This document shows positions 1 through 5,682 of a stretch of 6,171 nt of DNA, one piece after another. Location: contig CANSQW010000084.1 in NCBI GenBank assembly GCA_947649215.1, positions 1 through 6,171 of the forward strand, in the 5' to 3' direction. This stretch comes from an uncultured bacterium. Lineage in GTDB: Bacteria > Actinomycetota > Coriobacteriia > Coriobacteriales > Eggerthellaceae. The notes below the pieces were generated by a model. It made no database searches, was not told the DNA's origin, and worked only from the letters and a program-made list of their open reading frames with translations. Position 1 is the stretch's first letter. Each line of letters begins with the position of its first letter. Both the position numbers and the translations under genes were made by a program.

Positions 1-132
1 CCGCCGGCGCCTCGGCATCGCGCGACCCGGCCCTGCCCCCAGCCGACACCGCCTCCCCAGCCTGCCAGCGCCCACGCAACCCGCGTGTCGCCCGCATTCG
101 CGCGCCGCGCGTCGCCCGCAGAACCGCGCTAG
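1..132 (+). other. Left-edge GC-rich stretch; doubtful tail of a Pro/Ala-rich reading frame
   Basis: The plus-strand frame starting at base 1 stays open for 43 codons and ends at TAG 130-132. That stop shares the tetranucleotide CTAG with the minus-strand stop of the acetyltransferase gene, as tightly convergent genes can. The encoded stretch is Pro/Ala/Arg-rich, with no domain I recognise. All three plus frames are open through here because the DNA is so GC-rich, and third-position GC does not favour this frame. A real C-terminus is therefore possible but poorly supported. I see no terminator, tRNA or clear gene start on either strand. Confidence 0.15.
81..128. repeat. Two tandem imperfect 24-bp units next to the epsC stop
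   Basis: Two adjacent 24-bp units, 81-104 and 105-128, agree at 19 of 24 positions. Their first 16 bases (CCGCGYGTCGCCCGCA) differ at one position only. The second unit ends one base before the stop codon of the minus-strand acetyltransferase gene. The repeat may be a simple duplication in GC-rich DNA; no hairpin plus T-run is present, so it is not an obvious terminator. Confidence 0.6.
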
Positions 133-1031
133 TCCTTCTCGCCCGGCTGGCGCATGGTGATCTCCTGCGCCTTCACCGACACGCGGGAATGCGGCGGCAC
201 CGAGCTCGTCACGAACGTGGAGCCCGCGATAACAGACCCCCTCCCCACCACGGTCTCGCCGCCGAGCACGCTGGCGTTCGAGTAGATGGTCACGTCATCC
301 TCGATGGTGGGATGGCGCTTCACGCCGGCCAGGCGCTGCCCGCCGCGCGTCGAGAGCGCGCCCAGCGTGACGCCCTGGTAGATCTTCACATGGTCGCCGA
401 TCTCGGTGGTCTCGCCGATGACGACGCCCGTGCCGTGGTCGATGAAGAAGTACTCGCCGATGGTCGCGCCGGCGCCGATGTCGATGCCCGTGCCGCTGTG
501 CGCCAGCTCGGTCATAACGCGCGGGATGATGGGAACACCCAGCTCAAACAGCACATGGGCGATACGGTACACATAGATGGCGTACAGCCCCGGGTAGGTG
601 AAGATGACCTCCTCCTTCGAGCCTGCGGCCGGGTCGCCGTCGTAGAGCGCCTGCACGTCGGTCAGCAGCACGCGCTGAACCTGCGGCAGCTCGTCGAAGA
701 AGGCGGTGCAGATCTCGTTGGTGCGCTGCTCGATCTGCTCGGGAGTGCTCGCGCCGTCGTCGGTGTACTTGAGCGCCGTGATGACCTGGGCGCGCAGCAC
801 GCGCTCCACCTGCATGAGCGTGTCGCCGATGAAGTAGCGCGGGCTCGTGTACGGCGAGAGCATCTCCTCGCCGAAGTAGCCGGGGAACAGCACGCGGCGC
901 GTCTCCTTCAGCAGCATCTTGATGGCCGAGCGGCTGGGGAAGTGACGGCCGGGCTTAGTGAAGAAGATCTCGTCGGCCTCGTAGTTCTTCTCGATTCCGG
1001 CGACGATGCGCTCGAGGTTGTCTCCGAACAT
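129..1031 (-). CDS. epsC: Serine O-acetyltransferase (EpsC/CysE family)
   Basis: This cytoplasmic enzyme acetylates L-serine with acetyl-CoA to give O-acetylserine, the substrate of cysteine synthase. The 300-residue product has a helical N-terminal part (about 1-170) and a C-terminal left-handed beta-helix of hexapeptide repeats (about 178-285). The AHSGTGIDI segment carries Asp184, and FFIDHGTG carries His199. This matches the catalytic Asp/His pair of E. coli CysE with the same 15-residue spacing; RHP at 239-241 supplies another conserved His. The long N-terminal region and the LGALSTRGGQ stretch resemble the roughly 300-residue EpsC-type enzymes rather than the shorter Bacillus form. The start at 1031 is chosen because AAGGAGG (plus strand 1038-1044) lies 6 nt upstream and the family N-terminus begins there; the frame remains open upstream but that part is Arg/Pro-rich shadow. 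No cysteine synthase gene lies in the window. Confidence 0.95.
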   Translation of the reverse strand: MFGDNLERIVAGIEKNYEADEIFFTKPGRHFPSRSAIKMLLKETRRVLFPGYFGEEMLSPYTSPRYFIGDTLMQVERVLRAQVITALKYTDDGASTPEQIEQRTNEICTAFFDELPQVQRVLLTDVQALYDGDPAAGSKEEVIFTYPGLYAIYVYRIAHVLFELGVPIIPRVMTELAHSGTGIDIGAGATIGEYFFIDHGTGVVIGETTEIGDHVKIYQGVTLGALSTRGGQRLAGVKRHPTIEDDVTIYSNASVLGGETVVGRGSVIAGSTFVTSSVPPHSRVSVKAQEITMRQPGEKD

Positions 1032-1054
1032 GGGTGTCCTCCTTCGTGGTGGGC

Positions 1055-1107
1055 GCCGGGCGCGACAGCCGGCACAGGCGGCGAACGACGGGCGGCGAGC
1101 GCCCGGC
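1055..1107 (-). promoter_or_regulatory. Inverted repeat in the epsC leader
   Basis: GCCGGGCGC at 1055-1063 is perfectly complementary to GCGCCCGGC at 1099-1107. This 9-bp GC-only stem encloses 35 nt, which can hold a smaller GCCG/CGGC hairpin (1068-1071 with 1079-1082). In epsC mRNA the stem would end about 10 nt before the AAGGAGG ribosome site. There is no T-run, so it is not a terminator. It might affect translation or stability, or just reflect base composition. Confidence 0.35.
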
Positions 1108-1148
1108 ACGTACGGCGCGAGGCGTGGCCCGCGGCACGACGACCCCAG

Positions 1149-1203
1149 CAGTTTGTCTACCAATAGTGTAGGGAATGTCCGTCGATTTATTTGGCACAAA
1201 CTG
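1149..1203. promoter_or_regulatory. Inverted repeat framing the AT-rich island (candidate shared operator)
   Basis: CAGTTTGT at 1149-1156 is the exact reverse complement of ACAAACTG at 1196-1203. Just inside, CCAA at 1160-1163 is matched by TTGG at 1191-1194. Each arm therefore reads TTGG, a 1-3 nt spacer, then ACAAACTG, pointing in opposite directions. The arms flank the candidate epsC -10 element. The symmetry and its place between divergent promoters suggest a site for a dimeric regulator; the regulator is unknown. Confidence 0.45.
1165..1170 (-). promoter_or_regulatory. Candidate -10 element for epsC
   Basis: On the minus strand this reads TACACT, four of six matches to TATAAT with the key first TA and last T present. 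It would place the transcript start near 1158 and give a leader of about 127 nt. No good -35 hexamer lies 16-18 bp upstream (CAAATA at 17 bp), so an activator may be needed, or the true promoter lies elsewhere. Confidence 0.3.
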
Positions 1204-1234
1204 AAAATATGGCCGGCAGGCCCGCGGCAACGCC

Positions 1235-1240
1235 TATACT
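1235..1240 (+). promoter_or_regulatory. Candidate -10 element for the purF-like gene
   Basis: TATACT differs from the TATAAT consensus at one base and lies 78 bp before the GTG start, giving a leader of about 70 nt. The -35 region is poor: only CCGGCA at 16 bp, inside a GGCC-GGCA-GGCC palindrome (1211-1222). The palindrome in place of a -35 could be a regulator site, which is speculation. Confidence 0.4.
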
Positions 1241-1318
1241 CCTTGCGTAAGGCAATCGGCGGCAGCCCGAGCGCCCCGAGCGACACGGGCGGGCCCCCTA
1301 AACCGTGGAGGTAAGACA

Positions 1319-2743
1319 GTGGGCGGCTTCTTTGGCGCAGTTTCGCATCGCGACGTGGTTCTGGACGTCTTCTTCGGCGTCGACTACCACTCTCACCTGG
1401 GCACACGACGCGCAGGCATGATCTTCCACGAGGAGGGGTCGAGCTTCCAGCGCCAGATTCACTCCATCGAGAACACCCCCTTCCGCACGCGCTTCGAGGA
1501 CGACCTGCCCAAGTTCCGCGGTACCACGGGCATCGGCTGCATCAGCGACACCGATCCTCAGCCGCTGCTCGTCCGCAGCCACCTGGGCACCTTCGCCCTC
1601 ACCACCGTCGGCGCCATCAACAACGACGAGGAGCTGGTGGAGTCCCACTTCGTCAACCAGGGCAAGCAGTTCATGGCCATGGGCTCGGGGAAGGTGAACC
1701 AGACCGAGCTGGTGGCCGCGCTCATCAACCAGAAGGACAACTTCGTCGACGGCATCCTCCACGCACAGGAGCTGATCGAGGGCTCGTGCACGCTGCTCAT
1801 CATGACCTCCGAGAGGCAGATCATCGCCGCGCGCGACAAGATGGGCCGCCTGCCGGTACTCGTCGGGCGCGACGGCGAGGGCCACTGCATCGCCTTCGAG
1901 TCGTTCGCCTACCACAAGCTGGGCTACGAGGACGCCTACGAGCTGGGCCCGGGCGAGATCGCGCGCATCACCGCCGACTCCATCGAGACGCTCTCCGCGC
2001 CGCGTGACAAGATGAAGATCTGCGCGTTTCTGTGGGTGTACTACGGTTACCCGAACTCCAACTACGAGGGTATGAACGTCGAGGTCATGCGCTACCGAAA
2101 CGGCGAGGTCATGGCCCGCGACGAACGCGCCCAGGGCTGTATGCCCGAGGTGGACTACGTGGCCGGCGTGCCCGATTCCGGCGTGCCGCACGCCATCGGC
2201 TACGCCACCGAGAGCGGCATGCCCTTCGGCCGTCCGTTCATCAAGTACACGCCCACATGGCCGCGCTCGTTCATGCCGAGCAACCAGGACGTGCGCAACC
2301 GCGTGGCCAAGATGAAGCAAGTCCCCGTGCCCGAGCTCATCCGCGACAAGCGCCTGCTGTTCGTGGACGACTCCATCGTGCGCGGCACCCAGCTGCGCGA
2401 GACGGTGGACTTCCTGTACGAGTCCGGCGCGCGCGAGGTGCACATGCGCAGCGCCTGCCCGCCCATCATGTTCAGCTGCAAGTACCTAAGCTTCTCGTCG
2501 AGCAAGTCGGACATGGAGCTCATCGGCCGCCGCGTCGTGCACGAGCTGGAAGGCGAGGAAGGCGTGCAGCACCTGCGCGAGTACGCCGACTCGTCCACCG
2601 AGCGCGGCCAGTGCCTGCTGCGCAAGATCTGCGAGGACATGGGCTTCGACTCGCTGCGCTACCAGTCGCTCCAGGGGATGCTTGACGCCATCGGCATCGA
2701 CCCGGAGAAGGTCTGCACCTACTGCTGGACCGGCGAGGAGTAG
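1319..2743 (+). CDS. purF: PurF-like amidophosphoribosyltransferase lacking the glutaminase cysteine
   Basis: Canonical PurF makes 5-phosphoribosylamine from PRPP and glutamine, the first committed step of purine synthesis. The 474-residue product has a class II glutamine-amidotransferase-like domain (about 1-230) and a type I phosphoribosyltransferase domain (about 240-470). The PRPP loop LLFVDDSIVRGT is intact at 346-357. Cys235, Cys387, Cys466 and Cys469 (CxxC near the end) fall where Bacillus PurF binds its 4Fe-4S cluster. The protein begins MGGFFG, however: the nucleophilic Cys after Met is Gly, and no Cys occurs before residue 74. The usual RYST, HNG and SDxE glutamine-site motifs are also changed (GCISDT at 73-78, VGAIN at 97-101, NQTE at 127-130). 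The GTG start is supported by GGAGG at 1307-1311, 7 nt upstream. From memory, similar MGGFFG proteins occur in Bacteroides. The family call is firm; a true PurF reaction is uncertain, and ammonia use or another role is possible. The gene is monocistronic, ending at a strong terminator. Confidence 0.88.
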   Translation: MGGFFGAVSHRDVVLDVFFGVDYHSHLGTRRAGMIFHEEGSSFQRQIHSIENTPFRTRFEDDLPKFRGTTGIGCISDTDPQPLLVRSHLGTFALTTVGAINNDEELVESHFVNQGKQFMAMGSGKVNQTELVAALINQKDNFVDGILHAQELIEGSCTLLIMTSERQIIAARDKMGRLPVLVGRDGEGHCIAFESFAYHKLGYEDAYELGPGEIARITADSIETLSAPRDKMKICAFLWVYYGYPNSNYEGMNVEVMRYRNGEVMARDERAQGCMPEVDYVAGVPDSGVPHAIGYATESGMPFGRPFIKYTPTWPRSFMPSNQDVRNRVAKMKQVPVPELIRDKRLLFVDDSIVRGTQLRETVDFLYESGAREVHMRSACPPIMFSCKYLSFSSSKSDMELIGRRVVHELEGEEGVQHLREYADSSTERGQCLLRKICEDMGFDSLRYQSLQGMLDAIGIDPEKVCTYCWTGEE

Positions 2744-2758
2744 GCAACGCACATGAAG

Positions 2759-2788
2759 AAAACGGCGCCCGTCGGGCGCCGTTTTTTT
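2759..2788 (+). terminator. Strong intrinsic terminator, probably bidirectional
   Basis: A 12-bp perfect stem (arms 2759-2770 and 2774-2785, core GGCGCCC/GGGCGCC) closes on the triloop GTC and runs into seven Ts at 2782-2788, 15 nt after the purF-like stop. On the minus strand the same stem is followed by TTTTCTTC. It can therefore also end transcription of the converging channel gene that stops at 2860. The rest of 2789-2859 is GC-rich and holds nothing I can identify. Confidence 0.93.
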
Positions 2789-2859
2789 GTGCGTCGGTTC
2801 ATGGGGCGCGGGCGAGGCGGAAGGGAGTGTCGCGGCGCGGGCGGAACGGGGACCGCGCG

Positions 2860-3696
2860 CTACGCCGCCTTCTTGTGGTAGACGAACCAGTAGGCCAGGC
2901 CCACAAGCGCGCCGCCGACCGCGTTGCCCACCGTCACCGTCGAGATGTTGTACAGCACGCCCTGGATGGTGAGCGCGTCAACGGGCACGGAGGCGGCGTA
3001 GCCGGCAGCGTTCAGCACCATGCCCATGGGCAGGAAGAACATGTTGGCCACGCAGTGCTCGAACCCGCACGCCACGAAGGCGGTGATGGGCAGCAGGATG
3101 CCGACGACCTTGTCCGTCGTGGAGCGCGCCCCAAAGCCGATCCACACCGCCAGGCACACGAGAATGTTGCACAGGACGGCCTTAAAGAACATCGTGTCCC
3201 AATTAAGGGACACCTTCGACACCGCCGTCGAGATCATGACCGCGCCCACGTTGCCGCCGTTCAAATCCGCCACCTGCGCCATGAGCACGATGAACACCAC
3301 CACCAGCGAGCCGGCCAGGTTCCCCAGCCAGACGATGCCCCAGTTCCTGAGCATACCGCCCAGCTTGATCCGGCGGCTGGCCAGCGCCGTCACCATGAGC
3401 GCGTTGCCCGTGAACAGCTCGGCACCGCAGCAGAGTATCAGCACCAGGCCCACGCAGAAGCAGACGCCGCCCACCACGCGCTGAACGCCGAAGGGCAGCG
3501 TCGCGTCACCGAGGAACGTGCAGAAGAACATGCCACCGAAGGCGACGAAGGCACCAGCCAGCATGGCGAGCACGAAGCACTTGGCCGCAGGCAGCTGGGT
3601 CTTGCCGACGGCCAGATCCTCGGCCTTGGCCTCGATGGCCGCAGGCGCCAGCGCGTCGGGCTTGAGGGCTTGCAGGTCGGCGGGCTCGATGGTCAT
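2860..3696 (-). CDS. focA: Formate/nitrite transporter family channel (FocA-like)
   Basis: This is an inner-membrane FNT-family pentameric channel, most likely moving formate and possibly nitrite or another small monovalent anion. The 278-residue length is typical. A polar N-terminus (1-36) precedes six hydrophobic segments at about 38-62, 70-93, 117-140, 168-189, 197-227 and 250-274. The signature CGAELFTGN is at 90-98, and GFEHCVANMFFLPMG at 211-225 carries the conserved pore histidine His214. PFGxxxxxGGxCFxxGL (68-84) and NILVCLAVW (177-185) recall E. coli FocA more than NirC. The substrate is nevertheless inferred, because FNT members cannot be separated safely by eye. The start is fixed by AAGGAG (plus strand 3704-3709), 7 nt upstream. 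No pyruvate formate-lyase or nitrite reductase gene is adjacent. It lies 174 nt downstream of the folate cyclo-ligase on the same strand, so co-transcription is possible; it converges on the purF-like gene. Confidence 0.92.
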   Translation of the reverse strand: MTIEPADLQALKPDALAPAAIEAKAEDLAVGKTQLPAAKCFVLAMLAGAFVAFGGMFFCTFLGDATLPFGVQRVVGGVCFCVGLVLILCCGAELFTGNALMVTALASRRIKLGGMLRNWGIVWLGNLAGSLVVVFIVLMAQVADLNGGNVGAVMISTAVSKVSLNWDTMFFKAVLCNILVCLAVWIGFGARSTTDKVVGILLPITAFVACGFEHCVANMFFLPMGMVLNAAGYAASVPVDALTIQGVLYNISTVTVGNAVGGALVGLAYWFVYHKKAA

Positions 3697-3870
3697 GGGA
3701 AGTCTCCTTCAGGCGACAGGTCGGGCGGGCAGTCGAGGCGGACAGCGTTCGCAGCGGACACGGCGGCCGGGCAACCGGGGCGCGCAGCAGCCGGGTGACG
3801 GCTGGGCGCGCAGCGGCCGGGCGGGTGCGCGAATCGGGCACACGGCGGCGCGTGCGCCCACTATAAGGCG
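3697..3870 (-). promoter_or_regulatory. Upstream region of the FNT channel gene with hairpins and a weak -10
   Basis: The minus strand carries TATAGT (plus 3860-3865) with no good -35, a weak promoter candidate for the channel gene. A 9-bp stem with one mismatch (GGGC...GCCC, 3837-3860) lies just after the cyclo-ligase stop but has no T-run, so it is at best a partial transcription block. A perfect 6-bp hairpin, CAGCCG/CGGCTG with a 5-nt loop, occupies 3788-3804 in the leader. Confidence 0.3.
3779..3821. repeat. 17-bp direct repeat, 26-bp period, upstream of the FNT gene
   Basis: GGCGCGCAGCAGCCGGG at 3779-3795 recurs as GGCGCGCAGCGGCCGGG at 3805-3821 with one mismatch. The hairpin at 3788-3804 bridges the two copies. 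It could be a small tandem duplication or paired regulator sites about 2.5 helical turns apart; the sequence does not decide. Confidence 0.6.
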
Positions 3871-4461
3871 TCAGCGCGGCCGGATGACCCGCGATTCGGT
3901 AACGACGACGTCCACCGGCGCGTCATGCTCCTCCAACGCGGGGAGCGCCGGCAGCAGCGCGGCGCCGCGAACGAGCCCCGCGGACACGCCGGCGAACTCG
4001 GCCAGGAAGCGGTCGTAGAAGCCGCCGCCGTACCCGATGCGAAACCCGCCTCGATCAAACGCCAGCCCCGGCACGAGCGCGAGGGCGCGCGGCCCCGCAG
4101 CGGCCGGCGCCACTGCGCGGGCCGGGTCGGGATCCGGCTCCTCCATCCCGAAGCGGCACCTGACCAGGCCGTCCAGCGTATCCACGACGTACCACTCCAT
4201 GGCGCGTGTGCCCGGTACGCAGCAGGGAAGCGCCACGCGCTTGCCGGCGGCCCACGCCTGGCGGATGATCGCGCGCGTGTCCACCTCGGGCCCGAACGAG
4301 AGATAGGTCAGCACCATGTCGGCCGCCGCGAACTCCGGCAACTCCGCCACACGCGCCGCGATGCCCGCGTCCGCGCGCGCCCGCGCATCCGCCGCCAGCG
4401 CCGCGCGCTCCTCCAGCAGCCGCGCCCGCAGCCCTGCCTTCTCCCCCGCCTTGCCCGTCAC
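3871..4461 (-). CDS. 5-formyltetrahydrofolate cyclo-ligase
   Basis: This cytoplasmic enzyme uses ATP to convert 5-formyl-THF into 5,10-methenyl-THF, returning stored folate to the one-carbon pool. The 196-residue product has the expected length and features: a basic helical N-terminus (GEKAGLRARLLEERAAL, 6-22), a YLSFGPEVDT segment near 53-62, and the family signature from Leu129 to Leu153. That signature includes PGLAFD (131-136), GYGGGFYDRF (143-152), and ends in the EEHDAPVDVVVTE region (177-189), which matches the usual HDxPVD motif. Homologues are called ygfA/fau in E. coli and yqgN in Bacillus. The start codon is GTG (plus 4459-4461), chosen because AAGGAG (plus 4468-4473) lies 6 nt upstream and no nearer ATG exists. 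A perfect TATAAT -10 just upstream suggests its own promoter with a short leader of about 23 nt. The Ala/Arg richness follows base composition. Confidence 0.95.
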   Translation of the reverse strand: MTGKAGEKAGLRARLLEERAALAADARARADAGIAARVAELPEFAAADMVLTYLSFGPEVDTRAIIRQAWAAGKRVALPCCVPGTRAMEWYVVDTLDGLVRCRFGMEEPDPDPARAVAPAAAGPRALALVPGLAFDRGGFRIGYGGGFYDRFLAEFAGVSAGLVRGAALLPALPALEEHDAPVDVVVTESRVIRPR

Positions 4462-4490
4462 GTCGCGCTCCTTCCCCCGTTGGTCGCCCC

Positions 4491-4496
4491 ATTATA
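4491..4496 (-). promoter_or_regulatory. Perfect -10 element for the folate cyclo-ligase gene
   Basis: The minus strand reads TATAAT, an exact consensus -10, in otherwise GC-rich DNA. It lies 30 bp upstream of the GTG start, predicting a leader of about 23 nt that contains the AAGGAG site. The -35 position (CCTCTC at 17 bp) does not match consensus. Confidence 0.5.
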
Positions 4497-4561
4497 GGCC
4501 GCGCCCCGACACCGAGAGGACAGGGACAGAATGGGCGGAGCGGGCGCGGCATGCTGGGGCA

Positions 4562-4570
4562 TGGTAGAAT
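4562..4570 (+). promoter_or_regulatory. Candidate extended -10 for the zincin gene
   Basis: TGGTAGAAT is an extended -10 (TGN followed by TAGAAT, five of six consensus matches). It would start a transcript near 4577, about 44 nt before the ATG at 4621. No clear -35 is seen, which an extended -10 can tolerate. It sits back-to-back with the cyclo-ligase -10, about 65 bp away. Confidence 0.4.
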
Positions 4571-4620
4571 CGGCGGCGATGCGCCGGATGCGGGGCGCCG
4601 TCTGCGAGGAGAGGACCGCC

Positions 4621-5016
4621 ATGTTCCAGATGAGCGACGAGGAGTTCGAGCGCGCCGTCGAGGAGGCGCTCGACCGCATTCCCGACCAGTTCATCCAGGC
4701 GCTGCAGAACGTGGCCATCGTCATGGAGGACGAGCCCAACGAGTACCACCTGGGCACGCCCGAGGAGCCGTTCTACCCCGAGGGCTCCTACTGCGACGAC
4801 GAGCTGCTGGGGCTCTTCGACGGCCTGTCCATCGTCGAGCGCGCCGACGGCTACGACGACGACCTGCCCGACGTCATCACCATCTTCAAGGGCCCGCACG
4901 AGCGCTGCTTCGACAGCCGCGAGGAGGTCGTCGAGGAGATCGGGAAGACCGTCATCCACGAGATAGGCCACTACTTCGGCATCGACGACGATCGCCTCTA
5001 CGAGATGGGCTACTAG
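4621..5016 (+). CDS. Zincin-like small metallopeptidase-family protein (HExxH)
   Basis: The 131-residue acidic protein resembles the actinobacterial and proteobacterial zincin-like family once called DUF1025 (Pfam Zincin_1). The motif HEIGHYFGIDD spans 113-123: His113 and His117 would bind zinc, Glu114 would be the catalytic base, and an Asp at 122-124 could be the third ligand in an HExxHxxGxxD pattern. MEDEP at 35-39, LLGLFDG at 62-68 and LPDVITIFKGP at 82-92 also match the family layout as I remember it. There is no signal peptide or membrane segment, so it is cytoplasmic. Substrates of this family are unknown to me, and peptidase activity is inferred from the motif. The ATG at 4621 is chosen over an in-frame ATG at 4531 because the GAGGAGAGG site (4606-4614) precedes it and the family N-terminus begins there. 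It ends 45 nt before the LOG-family gene and is probably co-transcribed with it. Confidence 0.88.
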   Translation: MFQMSDEEFERAVEEALDRIPDQFIQALQNVAIVMEDEPNEYHLGTPEEPFYPEGSYCDDELLGLFDGLSIVERADGYDDDLPDVITIFKGPHERCFDSREEVVEEIGKTVIHEIGHYFGIDDDRLYEMGY

Positions 5017-5019
5017 CGC

Positions 5020-5036
5020 CGGCGCGCGACGCGCCG
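5020..5036 (+). other. Short hairpin between the zincin and LOG genes
   Basis: CGGCGCG, loop CGA, then CGCGCCG forms a perfect 7-bp stem 4 nt after the zincin stop. No T-run follows, so read-through into the LOG gene is expected; it could act as an mRNA processing or stability element. Confidence 0.35.
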
Positions 5037-5061
5037 CGGCTTCAGGCAGAGAGGGCAGGGC

Positions 5062-5676
5062 ATGAACATCACGGTGTACTGCGGGTCGAACCCGGGGACG
5101 GATCCGCGCTTCGCCGAGGCGGCGGAGCGGCTGGGCGCGTGGATCGCGAAGGCCGGCCACTGCCTGGTGTACGGCGGCAGCTCCGTGGGGCTCATGGGCG
5201 CGGTGTCGCGCGCGGCGCTCGCGGCCGGGGGGCGCGTGGAGGGCGTGGAGCCGCGCTTCTTCATCGACGCCGGCGTGGCGCAGCACGACCTGACGCACCT
5301 CCACGTGGTGGAGACGATGGGCGAGCGCAAGGCGCTCATGATAGAGAAGGGCGACGCCTTCGTGGCGCTGCCGGGCGGCGTGGGCACGCTGGAGGAGATA
5401 TCCGAGATCATGTCGCAAATCCGCCTGCGCATGGGGCCCGAGCGCTGCCACCTGCTCAACCTGGGCGGCTTCTACGACCCGCTGGCCCAGCTGCTGCGCG
5501 CCATGGCGGATCAGGGTTTCCTGGACGGCTACGAGCTGGAGCGCATCTGCTTCCCCGCCACGGTGGAGGAGCTCGAGGCGTTGCTGGCCGAGGACGCCGC
5601 CGCGCTGGCGGCCGCAGGCGGAAAGCGCCCCCGCGAGCCCTACTGCCCCGAGGCGCTCCCCGGCAATCGCGGCTAG
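5062..5676 (+). CDS. LOG-family (TIGR00730-type) nucleotide phosphoribohydrolase
   Basis: The 204-residue protein has the Rossmann-like fold signature of the LOG family. These enzymes cleave the N-glycosidic bond of nucleoside 5'-monophosphates, releasing the base and ribose 5-phosphate; in plants and some bacteria they activate cytokinins. Visible motifs are VYCGSNPG near the N-terminus (5-12), YGGSSVGLMG at 37-46, GERKALM at 87-93 with Arg89 and Lys90, and the diagnostic PGGVGTLEE at 104-112 ending in Glu112. Length and motif order are normal. The bacterial substrate cannot be read from sequence; AMP-like or modified nucleotides are possible, and cytokinin production is not implied. The tail after about residue 175 is Ala/Pro-rich and unlikely to be catalytic. 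The ATG at 5062 has GAGG at 5051-5054, 7 nt upstream. It follows the zincin gene by 45 nt without a terminator, so the two probably form one transcript. Confidence 0.93.
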   Translation: MNITVYCGSNPGTDPRFAEAAERLGAWIAKAGHCLVYGGSSVGLMGAVSRAALAAGGRVEGVEPRFFIDAGVAQHDLTHLHVVETMGERKALMIEKGDAFVALPGGVGTLEEISEIMSQIRLRMGPERCHLLNLGGFYDPLAQLLRAMADQGFLDGYELERICFPATVEELEALLAEDAAALAAAGGKRPREPYCPEALPGNRG

Positions 5677-5682
5677 CCGCGG

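Larger units (their letters stand above)
1032..1318. promoter_or_regulatory. Divergent intergenic control region between epsC and the purF-like gene
   Basis: These 287 bp separate two genes that read outward. An AT-rich island at about 1150-1210 stands out against GC-rich flanks and holds an inverted repeat and a candidate -10 for epsC. A separate -10 for the purF-like gene lies at 1235-1240. The part next to epsC (1032-1140) can fold into a hairpin upstream of its ribosome site. No convincing open reading frame lies here beyond overlapping shadows. Confidence 0.6.

Noticed and set aside
1128..1150. Minus-strand sequence resembling the T-box motif (GTCGTGCCGCGGG versus GTGGTACCGCGGG)
   Set aside because: It lies too close to the candidate transcript start for a stem I to precede it. 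I see no specifier loop, and no terminator or ribosome-site sequestering helix follows. Likely a chance match; an Rfam scan would settle it.
189..1166. Long plus-strand open frame of 325 codons antisense to the acetyltransferase
   Set aside because: It mirrors the codon structure of the real gene on the other strand, is Arg/Ala/His/Asp-rich without domains, and has no ribosome site. Such shadows are usual in GC-rich DNA.
1032..1406. Extending the acetyltransferase upstream to the first possible start at 1406
   Set aside because: The extra 125 residues are Arg/Pro/Ser-rich and cross the divergent promoter region and the start of the purF-like gene. A strong ribosome site and the family N-terminus support 1031.
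1298..2443. Minus-strand 381-codon open frame across the purF-like gene
   Set aside because: His/Val/Ala/Asp-rich composition typical of an antisense shadow; the plus strand encodes clear PurF-family motifs over the same bases.
3837..3860. Terminator for the folate cyclo-ligase gene
   Set aside because: The stem has a mismatch and no T-run on the minus strand, so it does not meet the criteria for an intrinsic terminator.
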